The notes under the pieces are model-generated. The model was not told where the DNA came from. It searched no databases and was given only the letters and a program-made list of their open reading frames with translations. This document shows positions 12,864 to 25,017 of a DNA stretch of 64,000 nucleotides, in pieces. Every line of letters begins with the position of its first letter. Position 1 is the stretch's first letter. The DNA comes from Lutjanus erythropterus (lineage: Eukaryota; Chordata; Actinopteri; Lutjaniformes; Lutjanidae), in contig CM034597.1 in assembly GCA_020091685.1 (NCBI GenBank), positions 4,536,532-4,600,531 on the forward strand. The letters run 5' to 3'. A program made the translations under genes and the position numbers.

Positions 12864-15227
12864 TTGAACAGCGTTTCAAATCTTTTGGTTAATGAGTCCA
12901 AAGATTGGAGCTGCCATGGTCAGTGTCCAAGTGCAACACAAGAATGTATACCTCACTTAGATGCACAAAGATAATTTGTTAAAAATAAAATGCTAATTAT
13001 AACCTTCCTGTCATAGTTACTGCATCCACTAGGGGATGCTGCCGAACAATAAACGAACATATCAGTTGGAATAAGTTGCCTGCACCTGTTATCAACACGC
13101 ATGTTTTTCTGGTGAGGTTGGGCTACCTGCAGGACAAACTCTGTTCTCAATTGAAGCCAAAGGGGTAAAACCCTATATGTTGTTTGCCTCTTGTCTTTGT
13201 CCACTTTGACTCTGATGAGACACTGTAACGTTGAAATGTTTGCACAATTAAAGATAGTAAATTAAACAGTGTGTTCCAGTCTTTTTTGTTCTCTATAAGT
13301 CTGATGTCCTTGAGCTGAGAAACATCTGATTGAGCTGCTGAAAGATGTGCTTAGAACCCTGTTTCTGCAGTACATGACTTTTGAATGACTTCTTATCTGA
13401 TGATTTTTTATGACTATTTTATGAATGATACATTCTATCCTGGAGCTAACAATAGAATGAATGAGTTTTATTGCCTCCTGTGTGCTGTAGCTTTTTGAGA
13501 GGAAAATTAAACCTTCAAGTGCAATTCCACTGAAACTGACTTTAGTTTGGAATTATACCAAAGAAGTTTACGACCTGTTAAGTTCCCAGTCTCAGTTCTG
13601 TTGATAAATGTTGAATTAAGTGAAGCTGAATTATATTATTTTTTGATATGTTTCGTTAAGCTTCCATAAGTTTAGTTAAATGTTTAATTAATTGGGATAA
13701 ATTCAATAAACTGCACACTTGGCCATTCATTTTAGTATTGGCTTTGATTCATCACTGGACAAACAGGCTGAATCCAACATCTTTGTCAGTAGAAATGGTT
13801 CACTTTCAACTGCTGAAGACTAGAAACTAGATTTTTAGACACAAGTAATACCTAAAGCTAATCTGTTTTTCCCAGAATTCTATTTTAATGAATTGTGGTT
13901 TCACTGGATTTTTTAAGATTAAAACCGTTCATTCTTCTTTACAGTCTCCTCTTACATTGCTTCACCGGTTTTCAAGTCTGTCATTATTGAGGCTCTCAAA
14001 AATAAAGCCACAATATGGTGTTACCGTTTAAATCAAATGGCTTGTTGTGGGTAACAAGAGTCAAGCACATTCTTTCCTGAAAGAGAGTACAAACTAACAC
14101 AGTATTAACTGAAATTTGAATTTGCAAATAAGATCCCTTGTGCTCATGCAGCATCTCTCTATGTCTTCACTGACATATAGGCATGAAGAAACAAGAAAAG
14201 AACAAGAACAGAATAAAAGAGGACCAACAAGCTGCACCACAAGTCCGCAAATCCACATATCAATCACAAACACTTGGGCTAGGGCTGCAATTCTCTCCAA
14301 TAGTGTTTCACTCCCCCTCAATTTCTGAGCTCCTCCATGTTCTCCTATTAATGACCCAGCAGTGAGAGTCTTGGAAAACGCTGTAAACATGTTTGAGGCT
14401 ATTTTGTTCTCGAGTTTTCTAGCAGAGACAGATAAGAGGAGAGCATGGTGAAAGCAGTGTGAGCTCAGAGCCTGCCTCTCAGTGTAATGATGGTCAGACA
14501 GCAGATGACAGCTGGGACGAGCCATGCCTTTGAATTAGTCCAGACAATAACAACATGATCAGCATGCTGCAGGGGACACCATGGGACTGACACTGTCACC
14601 AAATTTTGTGAAGTGAGCACAAACTCTGAACTCAGATTGTGCTGTAGGCACAAATTACGCCAAGATTATATTATTTCACCATGAAAGGTGTGAGGTGTGT
14701 GACAACAGGATATACTTGGAAATTCATTACAATCTCTTTGGTACATGTGAGGAATAGTCAAAGGTTTTTGAGGTGGGGGGGGCAAGAAACAAAGCTTTCC
14801 TTAAAATTACTCAGAAGAGTAACCATCCCTAAACAAATCCATGTACAACCTTACATGTGATGGTGGAACAGGATGCTGAACTATGCTACTGATAATGGTT
14901 GATACTTGGGACTACACAAGAGGCCATATTTAGGTGATCTTAACGTTTTGATACGTTATTCTAGAGTAGATGATCTACAGCACAAGTGCATGCCTCAAAT
15001 GAGTGCATTTAGGGTGCATCCAACCTCATTTTTGCTATTTAAATGGCACAAAATCTGGTTGCAAAATAAGGCGCAAGGTGCAAAGTGTAATTTAGTCTCT
15101 TCAGTACTCATAGGTGTGTTTTGGGTGCCATTCCCTTTAAGCCACTGCACTTGCCTCTGACACATTGCTATTTAAATGGTGGATTTGGGAAGCTGAGGAA
15201 GTGAACAGGGATGCTGAAATGACCCAC
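12864..15227. other. Intronic DNA; fragment of a TGCAAGGTGCAAA-type repeat at the end
   Basis: Mostly unrecognised. 14990-15185 has two CTATTTAAATGG motifs and words such as GGCGCAAGGTGCAAAG, resembling Harbinger-type MITEs of fish. A similar word cluster (GGGTGCAAAATATTAAACTG) is at 44690-44760. Confidence 0.35.
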
Positions 15228-15876
15228 TTAATCCACAGGTCGGGCGGCCCGGTCATAAACATTAACATTTGATTAATAGTGGATGGGTTGAAAGTGGGTG
15301 AAACAGGGTGAAATGTCTACTCATTAAGACCGTCGCTGTGCACATTTACGCATGAGGCACAGCAGCATAACATTTAAAATGAAAGCAGCCTCTCTAATCA
15401 TTAAAGTAAATCATTAAAGAAAACACTCATACATCAATACAACACAAAATAAAGAAATTACCTGTAAAGCTTGCGCTGCTTGATAAGATTATTTAATAAT
15501 TAGAGAGGCTGCTTTCACTCATTGTAAATGTTTCCAAGTGCAAAGTAATCTCACTGCTCCAAATATCCTTCATATTGAGACAGTAAAACTGAAAAGAGTA
15601 GTTATAAACTTAACAGGACACAAGGAAACTCCAGAGGAAAACAGAGGAAATCATTTTTACACAGCTCTGATGGAAGTCTGGATTTACATAGCTGCTTTAC
15701 TACTACACAGGACATGAATTAACATTAGATCAGGATGCATCCTGTCAGATTTAAACAATCAAAGAAGTTACACTGCTGAGAGTTGCTCTTAATGGGGAGA
15801 CGCTCCACCCTCTTTCACCCACCTGCAACTCATCTGCTATTGATCAGAATCTTCATTTTTATGACCTGCAGATTAA
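15228..15876. mobile_element. TTAA-flanked palindromic (foldback) MITE
   Basis: The left end is TTAATCCACAGGTC and the right end, reversed, is TTAATCTGCAGGTC, so the element has TTAA at both borders as piggyBac-type insertions do. The arms are inverted repeats along most of their length. CATTTGATTAATAGTGGATG, GTGGGTGAAACAGGGTG and GAAAGCAGCCTCTCTAATCA on the left all recur reversed on the right. A related truncated copy is at 10179. Confidence 0.75.
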
Positions 15877-16815
15877 CTGCAGTGCATCTTACTATCTGAA
15901 TAATGCCTCCCATAAATAGCAGGGAAATACTGCATCTTTGACTTTACACCAGATTTTTTGTTAGTTAATGTTCCAGTTACTTTCTGCTGCCTAAAGATAA
16001 CAATGTGCCTGACCACACTTCATTTTAAGACCAAGACACCCATGGGAGCACTGATGGGCACAAATACATTAGCTACATACAAAGTGAAAATGACAGCAGT
16101 GTCTGTTGTAAACTAGCGGTCATGGCTACACTTTGCACCTGTTTACATCAGGTGAAGTTTTTTCATGATGAAAGAAACATGATGATTTAAGAGTCATTAC
16201 TGTAAGTTGGTTTAAAACAACCTGTGCAGCTGCACCCATCTCTTCCACACTTGTTGCAATTTTGTGAACATTTTCCTGACATAAATTTGTAATTGTACGC
16301 AGGTCATTATGTAAAATGATGACATCTCAATCATGAACATAAACAGTGAATGGACACAAAACCAGACCTACTTGATTTTCTGAACAGTATGAGTCAGAAC
16401 CAGGCTAAATCATAAATCAGTCCTCAACGGGCTAATTCAACAAAGAATGCTCCGCAGCTATAGGTTTATGCTAAGGTCATCAATTTGATTTATTTTTTTT
16501 CTTGGAAACAATTAAATTGTTTTTTTTACCATCAGCTTGGCATGACAGATGGCTTTAAGTAATATATAAAAAAAGTTATAATAAGAAAAAGAATGACAAG
16601 AAGAAATCTCACTTTACAGTAACTAACTCCTACAGTGTCATTTTAGCGTCACATCCTCCATGTAATCCTTTGCTGGTGGGGAAATGTAGATGTCCTTTTA
16701 GTGTGCAGAGATAATTTTATTTGCATTTAAAACATGCTCATTTCACAAAATTTCAGAGAAGCAGGCTGCATGGAGCAGCAAGTGATGTGGTGCAAGGCAG
16801 CACACACTGTAGCAG

Positions 16816-16873
16816 CGGGGGTTTAGGGTGGGTGTAGGGGAGGGAGGGAGGGAGGGGGGGAGGGGGGGGGTGG
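16816..16873 (+). repeat. G-run tract, potential G-quadruplex
   Basis: Many runs of three or more G close together (GGGTGGGTGTAGGGG, then AGGGAGGGAGGGAGGGGGGG). The G-rich strand is the template strand of the minus-strand gene. Confidence 0.7.
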
Positions 16874-17290
16874 TTGCACTGTGGGATTGGGGTCCTAAGA
16901 GACAGGCCGGGACGGGCCTGAGGCGCCCAGCGAGATGCCGGCGCAGCACGGCTCCAGTCTGCCAGGCCTCAGCTTTAAGAGGGTAAAGAGTGAAAAAAAA
17001 CCAACCTTCCCGTTGATCTGAGTGGTGAGATTTGGATTGTATTTTTGGATGGCAGGGTGCAATGATGATGGAGGGATTTAAGATAAAGTGAAAAAGAAAA
17101 AAAATAAACAACAAGAGGGGCAAAATAAGGAGTAGGAGGAAGAAGACAAGGAGAAACAAAGAGAGTAAAACAGGCAAATATCTGCTTATCCATTAACGAG
17201 TGAGAAAATCACAGTAGAGACAATAGCCTGTGCAGTGCAGTGACACACAAACACGCATCATAAGACACTTAACAAGGCAGTGCAAACCCA

Positions 17291-17291
<1 letters not shown>

Positions 17292-17321
<30 letters not shown>
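17292..17321. repeat. (CA)n microsatellite
   Basis: Uninterrupted CA run. Confidence 0.95.
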
Positions 17322-17323
<2 letters not shown>

Positions 17324-18573
17324 GCAAAAGGCCATGAAGGAAACACTCTCACCTAAACAGAATAAGACACACAATAAGATCAGCGGTGCTAATCTAACTC
17401 TGCCTGTAACAAACAGCACTGTTCCACTGTTTCCACACAAACACACACACAGACATGTAATTACACACATCCACACTTCCCTCCCTGTCCTGAACTTTCC
17501 TGCAGTGTTGGAGCCCTTCACATCCTGTGAATTAAGACAGAATTGAAGAGGCCAAGGCTCGCTGACAACCAGACTTCATTAAGCACACAAAGCAGACAGT
17601 GTGTTACTGCCCACATTTATTCTGCCCATTGACTCTGGGCGAGCTCAGCCACCGAGTCCTGAAATCAATGAGCACGTAAACATGGCCCCTGATAGGATTA
17701 GTCAAACACTCACCTTGCAAATTTGTACTTCTTTTTCCATGTGCCCAGTCTTAACTGAGGGACAGTTGATAAGCTAACACTGCATTAAAGGAGCACACTG
17801 TTTCGTTGGTCCACTTACCCACTAAGTGATGAGAAAAGAGGCATTAAAGTAATCCGTGTGAGAGCTAGCAGTGACTGCATGTGTATGAACTACAGACTAT
17901 TTTAACCAAGACAGTGCTGTATATTGATTAAGCTGTTTAAATACATCTCATCTGACCACACTCCAATTTCCGTTAGCAAGGAGGGCTTGAGTGATGCTCT
18001 AGTGTTCAACAGATGTTTATGTCTTGAGTGTAGTTATTTACTACTGTGCAAATTTTGCTGTTGATTCTCTCTTTTATACATGAGAGTGGAGGTAGGAAAA
18101 ACCTGAGAACTGCAGAATGTACTGCCATTTTACACCGCATGCAGCAAAACTGCTGTACGTCTGCTGCGCAGCATCTTCAGCAGCCAAAATAGGTTCATTA
18201 GAATAGTAGTGGATAGTGTGCATTTACACCAGATGTGAATGCAGCGTGTTGCATGCAGCAAATATAGAATAGAGTTCTACTTTTGCTGCAGGCTGCAAGT
18301 CTGCTGCAGCACACAAATTAGATTTTAAACACATAAAATTGCTTTTTAAAATGATATGCGTTTCCTGTATTTTTCATGGCCAAAAATATACATGAATATA
18401 TACCTCTCTTTCAATTGAGTACGTGCTATCATTCACCTTTGGGATTCCCTCTTCAGGTTGTCCCCCGGTCACGCTGCTTAGCAACCACCCACAAACGCCT
18501 TAGCAACCGAGTGTGCCCTACTCATAGCACATTGGGTTTGTTGTCATCCTGTAGTTAATTCAGTTCAGAAGTG

Positions 18574-18949
18574 GATGAGGAAAGACTGATTGTCGAGGTG
18601 GAGAAACATAAAGAGCTCTATGACCCACAGAAGCGGCTTTACTTCTCTTCTACTTGTTGGACGGCTGTTGTTGGGCACACAGACAGTTCTGTGGGCTCTG
18701 AATGGAGTCTGCATGCGGTGTAAAATAGGCTTTAGAGATCACAGTAACCTGTTGGAAATACACAGCAGTGAGGACATCATTCATTTTCATTTGTCCAAGG
18801 AAACTATCTTGATCTGGACTGATGACTTTTTAGCAGAAGCACTGATCCCTGCCACGTTACGCAGCATCTCAGCTACAGGTCTGACAAGATACTTTTTCAA
18901 TGCTGGAGGTTTTTCGTATAGTTACACTCTCACTCAGTTTTCACAGTAA
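18574..18949 (+). pseudogene. Harbinger/PIF-type transposon remnant (MADF-like and transposase-like pieces)
   Basis: At 18574-18645 one frame reads DEERLIVEVEKHKELYDPQK, then RLYF. This is the start of a MADF / Myb-SANT-like domain, a DNA-binding fold common in the second protein of Harbinger transposons. About 130 nt later another frame (to 18949) contains FHLSKETILIW and IPATLRSISATG, which resembles the N-terminal part of Harbinger-type transposases (usual pattern LRF-ATG). The pieces are in different frames, and stop codons and a likely deletion lie between them. No D-D-E catalytic region is seen downstream. The identification rests on short motifs and is moderate. No domestication is suggested because the frames are broken. 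Confidence 0.45.
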
Positions 18950-19569
18950 AACGTCCTTGTACTGGTCGAATTTTTCTGGCAGGCATTTTGTGCTGGAGTG
19001 AACAGAGCCAAGTGGTGGGATTTGTTACAGATAGAGGCATTCAACTGCTTCTCACTGTGGTAGAGAACAGCAGAGTCTGGATAGCTCAAAGACCACCTTT
19101 GCAAGGTTTTTGGGGAAGTCACTCCCACCAGACAAGAGCTAGAGCTGCTGAGCTGTGCTCCTCAAGGTCTCATACCAACAAACCTTCACACTCTTTGTTA
19201 GTATGGACTGTAGTGAGTTACCTTTGTACATGGACAGCAGACATTTTTGCTCATATTGGCAGTTTCAAGCAGAGGTGTAACTGAAAACATGATAAATATT
19301 GACTGCATTCCATTTAGATGAGTCAGTTCCATGACCCTGGTATTGTGCATGCTGGCTCTCTCTCATCCTCGAAAGGTCCATGGAAACAATGTTGGTCCTT
19401 ATTGTGTCATCTTTTGTGTGATTTAGAGTCTCCGTCTCATAGTGTCAAATAACTTTAAGTTGAAGAAGAATAGTTGAAGCTTCAGCAGTCGGAGTTAGCC
19501 AGATCAGTTACTTATCTTCTAAATTTATAGTCTTTAGCGTGAAGATTCATCTTCAAGTTTCCACAGAGA

Positions 19570-19897
19570 CTGGGTGTTTTCACATCTTCCTTGTTTGGTC
19601 TGGACTATTTAGACTCTCCAGTTTGATCTGAAAATTACAGATGTGAAACCAGACTGAGGGGAAACAGGGGAACCTTGGTCAGACTGAAAGAGGTGGTCTC
19701 GGTCTGGACCAAATTAAACCATGGTTTTCCAGAGGAAAATTTTGTTTCTCACAATCCTCTTGTTTGTCTTGTCTGATTGAACCTTCCGCAGACCACAGCC
19801 TGGACCGAACAGCAGAACCTTGAACTGACTGAAAGAGGTGGTCCTGGTCCAGAGCAAATTCAATCATGGTTTGGTTTGTTTCTAGTGTGAAAACGTT
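19570..19897. mobile_element. Probable MITE with internal duplication
   Basis: The ends GGTGTTTTCACATC and GTGTGAAAACG are inverted. Inside, a block starting GACTGAAAGAGGTGGTC occurs twice (about 19683 and 19828), and both copies are followed by a CATGGTT motif. No target duplication was identified. Confidence 0.45.
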
Positions 19898-20646
19898 TTA
19901 TTTTTTGTACGATTGTACGACGAGAACAAAATGAGCCCTGGTTGAGCATGGAGGAGACCAAATATTTCACTGATATTTGGTCTGACCACTTTATAAAGAG
20001 TCACTCAGAAATAACTCACAAATTATTGTTTTTTCCAAAGATTTCACAAAAAATAGAAATCTTACCAGTGTTTGAGCAGTATTCCTGCCTTTTGAAAACC
20101 AGGAAGTGAGACAGGGGTCCTTAGGGTGTAGCTAAACGTTTTTATGCCTGATTAAATCATGTTTTTGTAAATATTTGATGGCACTGACAAAATCTGGCAC
20201 ACAAATTTAAAGGGCTAACATTTTCCTAAAAACTCAAGTTTAAAACAAAGATGATTATAATAGAACATTTTATACCACTGTTATCAGTTGGTAGCGTTAG
20301 TTTTAGATTTTGATGGATTTTAACACATTTGAAAATTGTTTGAAGTTGTGATGTCTTGTCTGAGACAACGCCGTTTTCTGGCACAGAGCAATTTCACCAT
20401 AAAGTTGGGATCATAGTGACGGTATTCACTTTTAAAATTTGTCCCACTTCTCAAAAATGGGCGACATATTAAAATCTTCTCATGGAGCCTTCAGGCAATC
20501 AAATAACAGTAATAAAGTGTTATAATGGATTGCTGAAGCCAACTATTTACAGTGTGTACATTTTATAATATCATTCTCATCTCATAATGGTTAAGTGGAC
20601 CAAGGGACCATCTGTCTGTTCCAAGTTTAGTCTTGCAAAGAAAACC

Positions 20647-21345
20647 TAAGTTACGCCACTACTGTTGCGCCCCATGGGACCTAAATTTGATTTAAAAAAT
20701 ATGAATGGTAGTATATGGTGAGAGGCAAATGATTTTTTGATTCTGTTTGAACTGTGCTACAAATTACACGCATGACGTTTGTCAATTTAAAATATAATTT
20801 TACAAATCAAAAAAGTCTCTGTGTGTCATAGTTTAGTTTTGCATGAAACTGCTCAGTGAACTACATCTCTCGTCTCGCACATTATATGTCATCAACACCA
20901 GTCTTGCTGCTCCTTGTAACGTTATCTTACCTGAAGTGTTTTATCAGCGACTCCTGGTCCTGTTATCAGCCCTGAAGAGAAATAACGAGGAAGATCTGCT
21001 GTTGTGTGATTCCATCTTGGTATGAAAACACACAGACATTGCAGCTTCAGCGGCTAACGTTAGCTTTTGGAGGGAGAAAATCATGATGTCACTTACGCGA
21101 CTTTTGGGTGCGTAGTCTTTCTACTTATGCAACTTCACAGTCTGATACTTCAACAGATTTACAACACAGGTTGAATTTCTTGACTTGAAAAATTATCTCT
21201 GAAATTGACAAACATCATATGTGCAATACGTAGCACAATTCAAACAGTATCAAAAAATAATTTGATCTCTTGCCACAGACAACAGTTCATATTTTTTTCA
21301 AAAGTTAGGTCCCATGGTGGTCCGCTAGAAGGGGCGTGGCTTAGG
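20647..21345. mobile_element. Foldback element with arms of about 190 bp
   Basis: The left arm begins CCTAAGTTACGCCAC and runs through CATGGGACCTAAATTTGA to CTGTTTGAACTGTGCTAC and GACGTTTGTCAATTT. The right arm (about 21165-21345) carries the reverse complements in mirror order and ends GCGTGGCTTAGG. The loop has no coding content. Confidence 0.7.
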
Positions 21346-22309
21346 CTCTCTATATGAGCAACAACATTCGCAGACACTTCCTTGCACGCACGCACAGAGG
21401 AAAAATAAAATCCTCCCTCACATGTCTGATAGAAGCAAACAAAGCAAAGCACACTGAACGATGGAAAACAGCTGCTTTCATGAGTAGATGCGAGGATAAG
21501 CATTTGATAGATGAAGAGAAACATATACAGTCTGTGTATATGACTGACTGACACATGAGTGGAGGAGGGATTGTGGACTGAGGCACCAAATACCCCCAAA
21601 AGAAAAAGACATGAAAAGCTAAAAAAAAAAAGGTGAAGAGAAGTATAGAACCAAAAAAAAAAGACACACACATTTTGGCAACATATGGCATGTTGCAGCG
21701 TTTGTTCAGGAGCCACACGGTGAGATGAATATGGAAACATAAGCTACCAGCACACCTGGAGAGGTTAAAGGTTAAAGCAACACACACAGGAACCTTGAAG
21801 AGAAGCAGAAATAACAAATCATATAGTTCATTGTCTGATGTTTGTTGGCTGCGGCTCTGTTTGTTTTAGTGGAGGATGCTTCATGCAAAAAAAAAAAAAA
21901 AAAGATACATGTAGTGTTTTTATTTTCAACAACTGCAGTACTTTTCACTCTGCATACTTTCTGTTTCGAGAGATTCTTGGAAAGTGTTTTTTTTTTTTCC
22001 TCAATGGCTTTGTCTCTCGGGCGTGAGCGCTCTGTGATCTGTTATTGGGAAACCGATGCATCTGTTGTGGTTCGAAAATAAAAATGTACATCTGCTCGCA
22101 CATATGTAGACACACACACACACACATACGCACACACAGAGGCTGCTTGGAGGAATCAGCTCTCTCTGTTTACTTCTCATGCTCAGCGTTGTTCAGACTT
22201 AAAAAGAGCCAGCTCAAAGTTCGGTTCCTAGAGATGGTTCATGTTCATAGTTCATATTTTCTAATTCTGAGCTAAGTACAGTTCCAAAAATGAACTAGTT
22301 CACGTGCTC
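21346..22309. other. Intronic DNA; (CA)n tract at 22110-22138
   Basis: The longest open frames of the window (minus strand, 21240-21817) lie partly here. They overlap the foldback arm, have Phe/Cys/Ser-rich low-complexity translations and are treated as non-coding. Confidence 0.4.
22110..22138. repeat. (CA)n microsatellite
   Basis: CA repeat with TACG interruption. Confidence 0.85.
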
Positions 22310-23825
22310 CTCCTACCAGTGACACTGGGGTCTACATAACATCCTCTTACTCAATGGTGTCCACTATTCATGTTTTTTTTTAAATTTATTTTATTTTAAA
22401 TGTAAACTTACTTAAGTAACTTTATTAGATACTACAGCTGTAATGTGATTACTTTGAGGTGTGCTTTTATTTGAGATACAGTAGTTAATATGACACTTTT
22501 CAGTGTTTCAACTGCCCCCAACCACTGTTACACTTGCCCCCAATATTACAGTCTTGTCCTTATTGGTGAAAATATATCAGTTGTATTATTAATTAGTGCA
22601 CATATATTTTTCTCATATCAAAAGATGGTTAGTGTATTTCAAATAGTCTGAGTTCTTGGGGATTTTTTTTTTAAAGTTACAATTGCCCCTGGTCTCCCCT
22701 ATCTTAATATATTGAGTTAGTATCTCAAAATAATGATTTAATATCTCAAAAGACTGAGTTTGTCTTAAAATTTACTTAGTATGTAAGTCATTTTGATAAC
22801 GTTTCTCATTATTTTGAGATATATTGTCAATATCTTGAAATACTAAAACATTATTTCGAGATTCCATGACATTATTTCATCAAAGTTTCTCATTATAATG
22901 ACTTACAGGATCTACTTTTTTCCATCAAATTGTCAGAAATGTGTTTCCATAGATACAGATGTTTGTAGATGAGTGTATAACGTGGATCTATCTGTGTGTT
23001 TCTCACTGTTAACAGACTCCAGCCTGCAGTGTAGTTCAGACACTTCACTGATAAACCACAGAATTATAGACAAACATGAGGCTTCATGATCAAATCAAGT
23101 TTTTGTTTTGCTGAATTCTTTTAGCACGTTTATAGACAACACTGTTTGTCAGACAGTGTTTCGGTACTAAGCTGCAGTTGAGGGATACATCTTTGAGGTC
23201 ATATTTATTCTTTTTACTGCAGCAGTGAAGTAGATATAGGCAGTGTCACAAACACACAGATAGATCCACGTTATACACTCATTTACAAACATCTGTATCT
23301 ATGGATGCACATTTCTGACAATATGATGGAAAAGAAAGATCCTGTAAGTCATTATTAATGAGTAACTTTGTCCAAATAATGTTGTGGAATCTCAAAATAA
23401 GAATTTAGTATTTCGAAATATTGAGTTGGTATCTCAATATAATGAGAAAATCTCTCAAAATGACATATATATCAAGTAATTACTTTAAGATATTAAGACA
23501 TTATTTGATATAGGGGAGATTCTAACTTTTTTTTAAAAAAAATATTCCTTTATAACTCAAAGACTACTTGAATAAATAATCATCTTTTGAAATGAGAAAC
23601 ATATATATGTACACGAAGAATGAATACATCTCAAATAACACACCTCAAAAACTGCAGTACTGCTGTAGTATCTCATAATGTTACTTAATAGACAGGTATC
23701 ATCTGTATTCAAGGCAAAGGTCTATCCTATCTGTTATATCTATATCATCCTCACACTTTATGGAGAAGACCAGGGGAGATAACGAGATTTGTGACACTGG
23801 GTCAAAGTCCTGATTTAGGAAAAAA
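22310..23825. mobile_element. Large foldback element, about 1.5 kb
   Basis: Two long inverted arms. The best-preserved part pairs 22933-23001 (GTCAGAAATGTGTTTCCATA to TATCTGTGTGTT) with 23251-23319 reversed. Outer parts also pair: ATCTCAAAATAATGA-type words, TTTTGAGATAT and the edge CCAGTGACACTGG against GTGACACTGGGTC. A small hairpin, AACACTGTTTGTCAGACAGTGTT split by its loop, sits near the centre (23141-23163). No open reading frame of note. Confidence 0.75.
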
Positions 23826-25017
23826 TGTTCAGAATAGATTAAACTATGTACTGTAAAATTTAATGTTCAAATTAATTGATTGTCATAAGCAGTGAAAACA
23901 TAAATGTTGTTTAAAAGTTCTGCTAACTTAAAAATGGTGAGTGTCAGCAGAAAACTCGTTTTTTTTTATTAATAGGAACATGAACCAATGGGTTTTTGTA
24001 CTTAAAATGATTCAGTTCTGTTAATGTATTGTAATGAGAGGGATGACTTAAAATTCCAAGTTGCATTTAATTAAACATTTTGAGTTGAGTTATCAATAAT
24101 TTAATTTAGCTATAATCAAATAGTATCTGTAACACAAACTCTAAATATTTCAGCTTTGATAACCTCCAACTTTTGAATTTATGAACTCCAAAAAAATTGT
24201 GGCAGCTGATTGCCTTTTTGAGTACTGCTGACTTATTTAAGTTTACAGTGTGGTAAAACATCAGTAAAGATTAGGTATTAAGCTTTGAAGGCAAATGGCA
24301 TCAAAGAGCATTATCAATGGAAACGTCAAATGAACAAAAGTCTGAAACAGTAATGAATCACCCCTATGCTTTGAAAACTGCCTTTGAGATCCTGATATTG
24401 GTTGAGGCTAATTGAGTTGTTTGTTGACAAGGCCTATTTATGAGCAGCCCCAAGGCTCGCTTTCACCCTGCTGGCTTTTGTTGCAGCACATCCAGCCAAC
24501 TGGAGGCCACTTTCAGGGGGGGAATTTCCTGCCCCGTCTTACCACCCACCCCCGCCCCAACACACACACACAGGGGACGAACAACAGCAAAGGTGTCAGC
24601 TTCTCTTTGAGGCAAGACTCCACACGTAAAACCCTCGACCTCCCCAAAACAAAGAGGCAGAACCGCAGCCAACCTCTCTTTCACCCCTGACGAGTCAAAA
24701 CATCCCCCCCGTCACTGTGAGGTTAGGCAGGTCAAGCAAACTAACAACAGGGCAATGGAGCAAAATACATAAATCAGCACCTGGAAGACAAAGACGAGAC
24801 AGAGAGAGCAGGAGATGACAGTGTGAGCAGAGAGAGGACAGGCATCAACAGGTTTTAACTTTCACTGCAGCTGAATCCTGGGAACCAGCCTCCTTCCTAT
24901 TAGCAGTCAGGAGGCAGAGCATCGCTGCGGAGGAGGTGACGGGAGAGGACCTTGCTGTTGGAGGCGGCGACCTGAACGGCGGCGGGGAGGGCGCGCCGGG
25001 GTCGAGGGGGATCTTAC
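23826..25017. other. Intronic DNA just downstream of the Ig2 end exon
   Basis: The 24400-25017 part is GC-richer, with C-runs and short CA tracts. No microexon matching the meB peptide was found here. Open frames on either strand are not protein-like, apart from the exon tail itself. Confidence 0.45.

Larger units (their letters stand above)
15877..18560. other. Intronic DNA with G-rich and CA tracts
   Basis: Apart from the G-rich run (16816-16873) and the (CA)n run (17292-17321), no repeat or exon is recognised. 18120-18310 is rich in CTGCTGCAGC-like words without clear periodicity. On the minus strand a 12-nt segment at about 17004-17015 is framed by AG and GT; it is discussed among the findings. 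Confidence 0.4.
1..25017 (-). other. ptprd: ptprd intron after Ig2 (3' part outside the window)
   Basis: The intron starts with donor GTAAGATCC at 25017 and runs out of the window. No Ig3 exon (expected to begin VRRVPPRF or similar) is present, so the intron exceeds 25 kb. Microexon meB should be in this intron but was not found with confidence. Confidence 0.8.

Noticed and set aside
16743-17177. Minus-strand open frame of 144 codons
   Set aside because: Low-complexity Leu/Phe and Pro runs caused by the G-rich tract read in reverse; no family resemblance.
21240-21817. Longest minus-strand open frames (166 and 155 codons)
   Set aside because: They overlap in different frames, cover a foldback arm and A/T-rich runs, and give Phe/Cys/Ser-rich translations without domains or plausible splice context.
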